Assembly: GCA_027021605.1 (NCBI GenBank)
Contig: JALUUA010000199.1
Location: forward strand, 1 to 9,027
DNA: 9,027 nt
Direction: 5' to 3'
Source: Candidatus Bipolaricaulota bacterium
GTDB taxonomy: Bacteria; Bipolaricaulota; Bipolaricaulia; RBG-16-55-9
The notes under the pieces were generated by a model that did no database searches, was not told the DNA's origin, and saw nothing but the letters and a program-made list of their open reading frames with translations. Below, in pieces: positions 1-5,592 of the stretch (position 1 is its first letter; the number at the start of each line of letters is the position of its first letter). The translations under genes and the position numbers were made by a program.

Positions 1-1
1 C

Positions 2-730
2 GAGGGGGCCCACGAGGGCAAGGGGCTCGGGCACAAGTTTTTAAAGCACATCGAGCGCACCCGACTTTTGATTCACCTCGTGGACGTCTCGACCCCCGTG
101 ACGGGCCAGGGGCCCGATCCCCTGGAAGCGTATCGGGTCGTAAACCGCGAGATGGAGGCGTTCTCGCCCGAGCTGATGCGAAAACCGCAGATCGTCGTGG
201 GCAACAAGATCGACCTCGTCCCCGACGAAGCGCTCTTAGAGGAGCTGAAGGAGCGCTTCCGCCGGGAGGAGGGGGTAGAGCTCCTGCTGATCTCCGCGGC
301 CACGGGCCGGGGGGTGCGGGAGCTCACGCAGCTCTGCTACGAGAAGCTCACGGCCTTGGAGGAGGCGCTCCCCTCCGGGGAGCCCGCCGAGGCGCAGGAG
401 GAGCCCAGGGCATCGAGGGGGGTAAGGGTCTACCGGCCGGAGCCGGAAGAAGAGGGGATCGAAATCGTGCGGGAGGGCCCGGGGCGCTTCCGGCTCGAGG
501 GGCGGACGGCCCGGCGGCTCGCCCGCCTGCGCCTGGAGGAGCCCGACGCCCAGGAGTATTTGCAAGAACAGCTGGAGCGGCTGGGGGTCTTTCGCGAGCT
601 TCGGCGCTGGGGGGCCAAGCGCGGCGACATTGTGGTGCTGGGCCACCGGGAATTTCAATTCGACCCGGACCCCGACGCGCCGCTTGCGGGGGCTTCGGCA
701 GCTTCGGGTGCGGCGAAAGCGGAACCTTGA
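2..730 (+). CDS. obg: GTPase Obg/CgtA, C-terminal part (5' end outside window)
   Basis: This is the C-terminal 242 residues of the ribosome-associated Obg GTPase, which acts in late 50S assembly and growth/stress control (family knowledge). The reading frame is open from base 2, so the first ATG at 68 is internal. The fragment begins in switch II just after the missing DxPG (G3) motif, with the typical IEGAHEGKGLGHKFL-type block. It then shows G4 NKID (near base 205) and G5 SAATGRGV (near base 295). A charged Ala/Glu/Pro linker follows, then the OCT domain at about bases 445-665, with the characteristic GRTARRLARL segment and a GAKRGDIVVLG end. A short acidic and Ala-rich tail closes the protein. 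The N-terminal glycine-rich Obg fold and G1-G3 lie upstream of the window. The stop codon (728-730) is embedded in the -35 box of the next operon. Identification is secure. Confidence 0.95.
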   Translation, partial: EGAHEGKGLGHKFLKHIERTRLLIHLVDVSTPVTGQGPDPLEAYRVVNREMEAFSPELMRKPQIVVGNKIDLVPDEALLEELKERFRREEGVELLLISAATGRGVRELTQLCYEKLTALEEALPSGEPAEAQEEPRASRGVRVYRPEPEEEGIEIVREGPGRFRLEGRTARRLARLRLEEPDAQEYLQEQLERLGVFRELRRWGAKRGDIVVLGHREFQFDPDPDAPLAGASAASGAAKAEP

Positions 731-755
731 CAGCGCGAAAGGGGTGTGGTATCTT
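727..755 (+). promoter_or_regulatory. Sigma-70-type promoter of infC-rpmI-rplT, overlapping the obg stop codon
   Basis: A perfect -35 TTGACA (727-732) is followed by exactly 17 bp and the -10 TATCTT (750-755, four of six consensus bases). An extended -10 TG lies at 747-748. The predicted transcript start is near 762, giving a leader of about 50 nt before infC. The -35 hexamer contains the TGA stop of obg (728-730), so promoter and coding region share bases. Confidence 0.75.
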
Positions 756-765
756 GCGGCAAAAG

Positions 766-780
766 CTCGTGTTGCACGAG
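766..780 (+). promoter_or_regulatory. Perfect hairpin at the 5' end of the infC leader
   Basis: CTCGTG (766-771) and CACGAG (775-780) are a perfect six-base inverted repeat around a 3-nt TTG loop. It would form at the very 5' end of the predicted infC transcript, about 20 nt upstream of the Shine-Dalgarno. It could protect the 5' end or take part in feedback control (IF-3 or L20 regulate this operon in other bacteria). No T-run follows, so it is not an intrinsic terminator. Function is inference. Confidence 0.4.
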
Positions 781-800
781 AGGTCTGTTCGGTTCCATCG

Positions 801-814
801 AGGAGGTCAGCATC
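801..814 (+). promoter_or_regulatory. Ribosome binding site deciding a non-canonical ATC start of infC
   Basis: AGGAGG (801-806) is followed by five bases and then ATC (812-814), in frame with IF-3. No ATG, GTG or TTG lies at a suitable distance. The upstream in-frame GTG at 746 lies inside the promoter and cannot be on the transcript. AUU, AUC or AUA starts are a known hallmark of infC and allow IF-3 to repress its own translation. Confidence 0.75.
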
Positions 815-1429
815 GTTAACCGGCGGATTCGAATTCGGGTCAACGAGGGGATCCGGGCGGAGTCCGTTCGGGTCATCGACCCGGACGGGAAGCAGTTGGG
901 GGTCATGCCCCTCAAACAAGCGCTGGAGGAGGCCCGCAGCCGCGGGCTCGATCTCGTGGAGGTGGCCCCGCAGGCCAGCCCGCCCGTCTGTCGCATTCTG
1001 GACTACGGGAAGTACAAGTACCAGCTGGAGAAGCGGGAGAAGAAGAAACATAAAGTGCAAAAGCTCAAAGAGATGCGCTTCACCTCCCAGATCGAGGAGC
1101 ACGACTTCATGACCAAGGTGCGCCACATCCAGCGCTTCCTCCAGCACGGCGATAAAGTGAAGGTCACGGTCATCTTCCGCGGCCGGGAGATCGTCCACAC
1201 GGACCGCGGGCGGGAGCTCTTGGATCGCCTGGTGGAGGCGACCCAGGGCTACGGCAAGGTGGACCAGCCGCCGACGATGCGGGGCCGCTCGCTCCAGATG
1301 CTCCTGGTCCCCACCGGGGAGCCGAAGGAGACGGCCCAGGGCCAAACACGGGGCCAAGGGCAGGGCTCCCCGGCGAACGCGAACCCAAACCCAAACCCGA
1401 ACCCGAACGAGAAGGGTGCGGACAAATAA
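812..1429 (+). CDS. infC: Translation initiation factor IF-3 (ATC start)
   Basis: IF-3 binds the 30S subunit, prevents premature 50S joining and proofreads the start codon and initiator tRNA. From the ATC at 812 the protein has 205 residues. The N-domain begins NRRIRIRVNEGIRA (3-16). The conserved APQASPPVCRILDYGKYKY block lies at about 52-70, followed by a very basic linker helix (EKREKKKHKVQKLKEMR, 73-89). The C-domain carries HDF at 97-99 and GDKVKVTVIFRGRE (113-126). Family members usually run about 170-200 residues. The extra length here is a low-complexity Gly/Gln and then Asn-Pro repeat tail (about 169-205). It is first in the operon with rpmI (28-nt gap) and rplT, the standard arrangement. 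The choice of ATC rests on the well-placed AGGAGG and on homology beginning right there; initiation would still use fMet. Confidence 0.95.
   Translation: MVNRRIRIRVNEGIRAESVRVIDPDGKQLGVMPLKQALEEARSRGLDLVEVAPQASPPVCRILDYGKYKYQLEKREKKKHKVQKLKEMRFTSQIEEHDFMTKVRHIQRFLQHGDKVKVTVIFRGREIVHTDRGRELLDRLVEATQGYGKVDQPPTMRGRSLQMLLVPTGEPKETAQGQTRGQGQGSPANANPNPNPNPNEKGADK
1381..1404 (+). repeat. Hexanucleotide tandem repeat (RAACCC)4 inside infC
   Basis: Four head-to-tail copies of RAACCC (gaaccc, aaaccc, aaaccc, gaaccc) with a partial fifth copy encode an alternating Asn-Pro run near the end of IF-3 (residues about 189-199). The pattern is typical of slippage-prone microsatellite-like DNA, and each unit gain or loss keeps the frame. 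Confidence 0.8.
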
Positions 1430-1457
1430 CCCACGACGGACGCAAAGGAGAGGGAAG

Positions 1458-1658
1458 ATGGCACGGCGGAAGAAGAAGACGCATCGCAGCCTGGCCAAGC
1501 GCGTCAAGGTCACCAAGACGGGGAAGATCTTGGGCGCGAAGACGGGCTACCACCACAAGAACGTCAAGAAGGGGAGCAAGCGCGTGCGCCGGGCCCGCCT
1601 AGGCATGCAGGTCAAGGGCCGGATGCGCAAGCGCTTCCTCCAGATGCTTTCAGCCTAA
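1458..1658 (+). CDS. rpmI: 50S ribosomal protein L35
   Basis: This is a small, strongly basic 66-residue ribosomal protein of the large subunit. The ATG at 1458 is chosen because it is preceded by AAAGGAG (1444-1450) at 7 nt spacing and begins the family's MARRKKKTHRSLAKR-type N-terminus. The body shows the L35 pattern: KVTKTGKI, a His-Lys-rich turn (GYHHKNVKKGSKRVRR) and the C-terminal RKRFLQMLSA-like end, close to the usual 64-66 residues. An in-frame upstream GTG at 1416 overlaps the end of infC and would add an atypical N-terminus, so it is rejected. It sits between infC and rplT, the canonical order. Confidence 0.96.
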   Translation: MARRKKKTHRSLAKRVKVTKTGKILGAKTGYHHKNVKKGSKRVRRARLGMQVKGRMRKRFLQMLSA

Positions 1659-1697
1659 TCCCCTACAGCACCGAGCGCGGAATGGAGGGAAGAGCGC

Positions 1698-2051
1698 ATG
1701 AGGGTCAAGGGCGGAAACGTTCGCTTGAAGCGACGGAAGCGAATTCTCAAGTTGGCGAAGGGCTTTAAGGGCAAGCGGCACTCCTGCTACCGCATCGCCA
1801 AGGAACGGGTGATGAAGGCGCTCAAGAACGCCTACATCTCCCGGAGGCTGCGCAAGCGGGACTTTCGGCGACTGTGGATCCTGCGGGTGAACGCGGCCAG
1901 CCGCCAGCGGGGGCTCAAGTACTCGCAGTTCATCCACGGCCTAAGCCGCGCCGGGGTCAAGATCAACCGCAAGATGCTGGCGGATCTGGCCATCCGCGAC
2001 GAGCAGGCGTTCGACGAGCTGGTCGAGCTGGCGAAGGCGAAGCTCTCCTAA
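1698..2051 (+). CDS. rplT: 50S ribosomal protein L20
   Basis: L20 is an early 23S rRNA-binding protein needed to start 50S assembly; in several bacteria it also represses this operon by binding its own mRNA. The 117-residue product matches the normal length. The basic N-terminal extension is MRVKGGNVRLKRRKRILKLAKGF. It continues with GKRHSCYRIAKERVMKALKNAY, YISRRLRKRDFRRLWILRVNAASR and the C-terminal globular part SQFIHGLSRAGVKINRKMLADLAI. The ATG at 1698 follows a GGAGGGA element (1684-1690) at about 7 nt. It is the last gene of the operon and is followed 40 nt later by a strong intrinsic terminator. I saw no separate leader structure matching known L20-binding mimics. Confidence 0.97.
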   Translation: MRVKGGNVRLKRRKRILKLAKGFKGKRHSCYRIAKERVMKALKNAYISRRLRKRDFRRLWILRVNAASRQRGLKYSQFIHGLSRAGVKINRKMLADLAIRDEQAFDELVELAKAKLS

Positions 2052-2091
2052 CCCCCTCGAACCCGACGGAGCGCACTGCGCCGCGATCTTC

Positions 2092-2130
2092 GCCCTGCAC
2101 CCCGTCCGGGTGCGGGGCTTCTTGCTTTTT
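2092..2130 (+). terminator. Rho-independent terminator of infC-rpmI-rplT
   Basis: An 11-bp stem pairs 2092-2102 with 2108-2118, with one G-U wobble and a 5-nt loop. It is followed by a T-rich tract (2119-2130, ending in five Ts). It lies 40 nt after the rplT stop. The opposite strand has no T-run after the same stem, so it terminates plus-strand transcription only. Confidence 0.88.
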
Positions 2131-2140
2131 GCTTGCGTCG

Positions 2141-2440
2141 CTAGCCGAGCAGGCTCCGGACGCTGAGGGGATGGTGCTCGGCTATGAGATCGAAATGGCG
2201 ATCGGCGTGCAGGAGGGAGCATTCGTGCTCCAAGGCCAGCGCTGCCTCCCGCATCGCCTCGAGGTCCTCCCGCGTCAGCGCTAGCTCGAAGCGCCCCAGC
2301 TTGGCCTGCAGGCGTTCGCGCCGCCTCCGGGCGACGACCTCCTCCAGCGCGCGGTGAACCGCTTCCCGCTTCGTCTTCACCCCCAGAAGCCTCATCGCTT
2401 CCCGCAGCAGCTCCTCATCTAATTCCAAGGTCGTCCGCAT
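2141..2440 (-). CDS. VapB-type antitoxin fused in frame to a VapC toxin C-terminal remnant
   Basis: The product is 99 residues from the ATG at 2440; a GTG at 2449 would add three residues. Residues 1-64 look like a complete VapB antitoxin: a ribbon-helix-helix start (MRTTLELDEELLREAMRLLG), then KTKREAVHRALEEVV and a basic linker (ARRRRERLQAKLG). Last comes an acidic toxin-binding tail (LTREDLEAMRE). Residues 65-99 change character. AALALEHECSLLHADRHFDLIA followed by HPLSVRSLL matches, from memory, the final strand and helix of PIN-domain VapC toxins, including the last acidic position in the HADRHFD segment. The first three PIN acidic residues and about 100 residues of toxin are absent, and no separate toxin gene lies next to it. 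The simplest reading is an internal deletion that joined vapB to the end of vapC, leaving a harmless fusion that may still bind DNA. It has its own promoter. The stop lies 10 nt beyond the end of the rplT terminator. Confidence 0.72.
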   Translation of the reverse strand: MRTTLELDEELLREAMRLLGVKTKREAVHRALEEVVARRRRERLQAKLGRFELALTREDLEAMREAALALEHECSLLHADRHFDLIAEHHPLSVRSLLG

Positions 2441-2459
2441 CTGCACCACCCCAAGGCAT

Positions 2460-2488
2460 ACTATAGCTCCAAAACATGTGCATCACAA
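2460..2488 (-). promoter_or_regulatory. Promoter of the vapB-like gene
   Basis: Read on the minus strand, -35 TTGTGA (2488-2483) and -10 TATAGT (2465-2460, five of six) are separated by exactly 17 bp. The transcript would start near 2453, about 13 nt before the ATG at 2440, so the leader is very short and holds only a weak GGGG-type ribosome site. The stretch 2450-2495 is clearly more AT-rich than its surroundings. Confidence 0.65.
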
Positions 2489-2495
2489 ATATGCA
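2479..2495. promoter_or_regulatory. Candidate autoregulatory operator (TGCAT-N7-ATGCA)
   Basis: TGCAT (2479-2483) and ATGCA (2491-2495) form an inverted repeat around seven bases that covers the -35 of the vapB-like promoter. A palindromic ACATGT (2474-2479) adjoins it. Ribbon-helix-helix antitoxins normally bind such repeats in their own promoter. That this one does is inference. Confidence 0.4.
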
Positions 2496-2548
2496 AACCC
2501 CGGGCACGAGCGGGGGCCCGCGCAGGGAGGGATCCAAGGGCGGAGTCC

Positions 2549-2577
2549 TTGAAGATCGCAACGGGACCCCGTACAAT
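2549..2577 (+). promoter_or_regulatory. Promoter of the glyQ-glyS-hydrolase-ferredoxin operon
   Basis: -35 TTGAAG (2549-2554), 17 bp, and -10 TACAAT (2572-2577, five of six). The predicted start is about 2584, only some 10 nt before the glyQ ATG at 2594. There is therefore no room for a T-box or other leader riboswitch. Confidence 0.65.
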
Positions 2578-2593
2578 TCGCACCCGAGCCACG

Positions 2594-3460
2594 ATGAACT
2601 TCCAAGATCTGCTTCTTAAGCTGCAGGAGTTCTGGCGGGCGCAGGGGTGCGTCTTAGAGCAGCCCTTCGACGTCGAGGTGGGAGCGGGGACGTTTCACCC
2701 CGCCACCTTCTTCGGGGTCCTGGGGCCGAAGCCCTGGAAGGTGGCCTACGTGCAGCCGAGCCGCCGCCCCACCGACGGGCGCTACGGCGACAACCCCATC
2801 CGAATGCAGTTTTACTATCAGTACCAAGTGATCCTGAAGCCCTCGCCCGACGACGTGCAGGATTTATATTTGCAATCCCTGGAGGAGCTGGGCATCGATC
2901 TCGCGAAACACGACGTCCGATTCGAGAAGGACGACTGGAAGAGCCCCACGCTGGGGGCCTCCGGGCTGGGGTGGCAGGTCGTTTTAGACGGCCTGGAGAT
3001 CTCGCAGTTTACGTACTTTCAGCAGATGGGCGGCTTCGAGCTGGACCCCATCTCGTGCGAGCTCACCTACGGGACGGAGCGCATCGCCATGGTCCTCCAG
3101 GGGGTCGAGACCGTCTGGGACCTCCGCTGGAACGACGACCATACGTACGGGGAGCTGAAGCTGCCCCAGGAGCGGGAGGGGTGTCGCTACAACTTCGAGG
3201 CGGCGGACGTCTCGATGCTCCTTGCGCTCTTCGAGATGCACGAGCGGGAGTGCAAGCGCCTGGTGGGGGAGGGGCTCGTCTTCCCCGCGTACGAGCACTG
3301 CGCCAAGTGCTCGCACCTCTTTAACTTGCTGGACGCCCGGCGGGCGATCAGCACCACGGAGCGGGAGCGCTTCATCCGGAGGGTGCAAGACCTGGCGCGG
3401 GCGTGCGCGAAGGCGTACGTGGAGAGGTACTGCGAACAGCCCGCAGAAGTCGCCGCTTAA
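2594..3460 (+). CDS. glyQ: Glycyl-tRNA synthetase alpha subunit
   Basis: This is the catalytic class II subunit of the alpha/beta glycyl-tRNA synthetase, which charges tRNA-Gly with glycine in the cytoplasm. The 288-residue product begins MNFQDLLLKLQEFW, where family homology starts. It then shows VEVGAGTFHP (28-36), the class II block YVQPSRRPTDGRYG (52-65), FYYQYQVILKPSP (73-85) and the motif-3-like LTYGTERIAMVLQG (158-170). NLLDARRAIS (244-253) is also typical. Length is near the usual 285-305. A TTG at 2549 would add 15 residues, but it is part of the -35 box of the promoter and the added residues lack family resemblance, so ATG 2594 is chosen. No Shine-Dalgarno is visible before it (the preceding bases read gagccacg), consistent with near-leaderless translation. 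glyS follows after 56 nt. Confidence 0.96.
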   Translation: MNFQDLLLKLQEFWRAQGCVLEQPFDVEVGAGTFHPATFFGVLGPKPWKVAYVQPSRRPTDGRYGDNPIRMQFYYQYQVILKPSPDDVQDLYLQSLEELGIDLAKHDVRFEKDDWKSPTLGASGLGWQVVLDGLEISQFTYFQQMGGFELDPISCELTYGTERIAMVLQGVETVWDLRWNDDHTYGELKLPQEREGCRYNFEAADVSMLLALFEMHERECKRLVGEGLVFPAYEHCAKCSHLFNLLDARRAISTTERERFIRRVQDLARACAKAYVERYCEQPAEVAA

Positions 3461-3516
3461 GGGTACGACGATCGCCCTTTTTTACGACTCCAAAGCGCTA
3501 AGCGAGGAGACGGAAC

Positions 3517-5586
3517 GTGCAGGATTTTTTGCTCGAGGTCGGCGTAGAGGAGATCCCCCCGCGGGAGGCCCCGCGCCTGGCGGAGCAGCTGCGCCTCGCT
3601 GCCGAGGAGCTCCTTCGCCAGGAGCGCCTCGACTTCGAGGCCACCGTCGCCCATCACACCCCCCGGCGCCTGGTGTTGCTCGTAAAGGGCCTGGCCGAGG
3701 AGCAGCGGGCCGCCCAAGAGGAGATCCGCGGGCCCTCCAAGCGAGTCGCCTTTGATGAGGAGGGGAACCCCACCAAAGCGGCCCTGGGGTTCGCCCGCAG
3801 CCGCGGCGTCGCCGTGGAGGACCTCGTCGTCAAGGCGACGGACGAGGGGGAGTACGTCTTCGCCGTGAAGGAAACCCCCGGGCGCCCCACCCCCGAGGTC
3901 CTGCCCGAGCTGCTCCCGAGGGCTCTCAAGCAGCTGGCCCCCTCGGAGACGATGCGCTGGGACGACTCGGGCCTGCGGTTCATCCGCCCCATCCGCTGGC
4001 TCTTAGCACTCTACGGGGAGGAGCCCATCCCCTTCGCGTACGGGCGGGTCGCCTCGGCCCCCCGAACCCGGGGCCATCGCTTCTTGGGAAGGGCTGAGAT
4101 CCCCGTCTCATCCGTGCCGCAGTACTTTGAGGCCCTCCGGGAGAACGGGGTCCTCCTCGACCCGGAGGAGCGCCGCGCCCGCATCGAGGAGGCCCTCCGG
4201 GAAGCCTCCCAAAGGATCAAGGCCCACCCCCTGCGCCGCGAGGACCTTCTGCAAGAAATCACAAACAATCTGGAGCACCCGACGCCCGTGCTGGGGGAAT
4301 TTTCCAAAGATTTCCTCGAGCTGCCGCGCGAGATCATCGAGACGACCCTCATCGAGCACCAGAAGTTCGTGCCGTTTTCGGTGGGGGAGAAGGCCGCCCC
4401 CTACTTCGTGGGCTTCCGCGACGGCCCCGAGGACCGGGACGGCACCGTCCGCCGCGGGTACGAGCGCGTGGTGCGCGCCCGGCTTACGGACTCCGTCTTC
4501 TTCTTTCATGAAGACCGCAAGCTGTCGCTGGCCGAGCGGGCCCAGGGGCTCAAGGCCGTCATCTTCCAGGAGCAGCTGGGCACCATCTGGGACAAGGTCG
4601 AGCGGATGCGCCGCTTCGGCGCGGCGATCGCCGAGCGCCTCGCCCTCACGGAAGAGGAGCGCGAGGCCGTCGACCGCACGATCTATCTGTGCAAGGCGGA
4701 TCTCCTCACGGCCATGGTGGGGGAGTTCCCCGATCTGGAGGGGATCGTGGGCGGGATCTACGCCCGGCTCGACGGCGAGCCCGAGCCCGTCTGGAAGGGC
4801 ATCTACGAGCACTACCTCCCCAAGGCCGCCGGAGACCCCTTGCCCCAGAGCCCCACGGGGCTCGTAGCGAGTTTGGCGGACAAGCTCGACACGGTGGTGG
4901 GCTCGCTGCTCTTGGGCGAGGAGCCCACGGGCTCGCGCGACCCCTTCGGGCTGCGGCGCAAGGCCAACGGCGTGATCCGCCTGGCCATGGAGAAAGAACT
5001 GGACCTCGACTTCTTCGAGCTCATTCGCGAGCTGGAGGGCCTGTACGCGTTCCTGCGGCGCCGTGAGCCGCTCGAGCGCGTGGAGGGGTTCTTCTTGGAG
5101 AGGTTGGCCGCGGAGCTGCGCGACGACTATAACGTCGCCTACGACGTGGTGAACGCCGTGGTGGCCGTCCGAGATGGGAACTTCTATCGTGCGTACAAGC
5201 GCGCCCGCAGCCTGGAGGCGATTCGGGGGGAGGCGGAGTTCGAGGCTTTGGTGCTGGCGTTCTCGCGGGTGGCGAACATCCTGAAGGGCCAGACGGCCCG
5301 CAGCTTCGACCCCCAGCGCTTCCAAGACGACGCCGAGCGCGACCTGTGGCGGGCCTACCTCAAGGCCGAGGGGCACATCAAGAAGCTCCTCCCCTCGGGG
5401 GATTACGACGGGATCCTCGAGAGGCTGCGGACCCTCAAGGACCCCATCGATCGCTTCTTCGACGAGGTGCTGGTGATGGCCCCCGACCCGCTGCTGCGCC
5501 AGAACCGCCTGGGGCTCCTCGCCAAGGTCCGGGAGCTCTTCCTGACGGTGGGGGACCTCTCGCAGATCGTCGTGGAAGGAGAATAG
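3517..5586 (+). CDS. glyS: Glycyl-tRNA synthetase beta subunit
   Basis: The beta subunit recognises tRNA and the anticodon and is required with GlyQ for aminoacylation. The product has 689 residues, the usual family length. The N-terminus FLLEVGVEEIPP (4-15) is the family signature. Further blocks are HHTPRRL (46-52), ETMRWDDSGLRFIRPIRWL (144-162), LEHPTPVLGEF (252-262) and RRGYERVVRARLTDSVFFFHED (312-333). After these come KADLLTAMVGEFPDLEGIVG (393-412), YEHYLPKAAGDPLP (430-443) and ASLADKLDTVVG (451-462). The alpha-helical C-terminal anticodon-binding region includes RFFDEVLVMAPDPLLRQNRLGLL. Translation starts at GTG 3517, with GAGGAG (3504-3509) 7 nt upstream. The hydrolase gene begins 6 nt after the stop. 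Confidence 0.97.
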   Translation: MQDFLLEVGVEEIPPREAPRLAEQLRLAAEELLRQERLDFEATVAHHTPRRLVLLVKGLAEEQRAAQEEIRGPSKRVAFDEEGNPTKAALGFARSRGVAVEDLVVKATDEGEYVFAVKETPGRPTPEVLPELLPRALKQLAPSETMRWDDSGLRFIRPIRWLLALYGEEPIPFAYGRVASAPRTRGHRFLGRAEIPVSSVPQYFEALRENGVLLDPEERRARIEEALREASQRIKAHPLRREDLLQEITNNLEHPTPVLGEFSKDFLELPREIIETTLIEHQKFVPFSVGEKAAPYFVGFRDGPEDRDGTVRRGYERVVRARLTDSVFFFHEDRKLSLAERAQGLKAVIFQEQLGTIWDKVERMRRFGAAIAERLALTEEEREAVDRTIYLCKADLLTAMVGEFPDLEGIVGGIYARLDGEPEPVWKGIYEHYLPKAAGDPLPQSPTGLVASLADKLDTVVGSLLLGEEPTGSRDPFGLRRKANGVIRLAMEKELDLDFFELIRELEGLYAFLRRREPLERVEGFFLERLAAELRDDYNVAYDVVNAVVAVRDGNFYRAYKRARSLEAIRGEAEFEALVLAFSRVANILKGQTARSFDPQRFQDDAERDLWRAYLKAEGHIKKLLPSGDYDGILERLRTLKDPIDRFFDEVLVMAPDPLLRQNRLGLLAKVRELFLTVGDLSQIVVEGE

Positions 5587-5592
5587 AGAGAG

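Noticed and set aside
746..811. Upstream GTG start extending IF-3 by 22 residues
   Set aside because: The GTG lies between the -35 and -10 of the promoter, so it is not transcribed from it. The extension has no family similarity and no Shine-Dalgarno.
236..1516. 426-residue open frame on the minus strand opposite obg/infC
   Set aside because: It is antisense to secure genes and its Leu/Arg/Val-rich composition reflects the GC-rich third positions of infC. No recognisable motif.
2071..2081. Palindrome GCGCA-C-TGCGC between rplT and its terminator
   Set aside because: A one-base centre cannot form a normal hairpin loop, and short GC palindromes are expected by chance at this composition.
2497..2548. 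Possible T-box or structured leader upstream of glyQ (GC-rich inverted repeats near 2498-2520, GGAGG-like stretch)
   Set aside because: The segment lies upstream of the predicted -35 and so would not be transcribed, and no T-box consensus is present.
2549..2593. TTG start adding 15 residues to GlyQ
   Set aside because: The TTG is part of the -35 box and the added residues are not family-like. ATG 2594 begins the homology.
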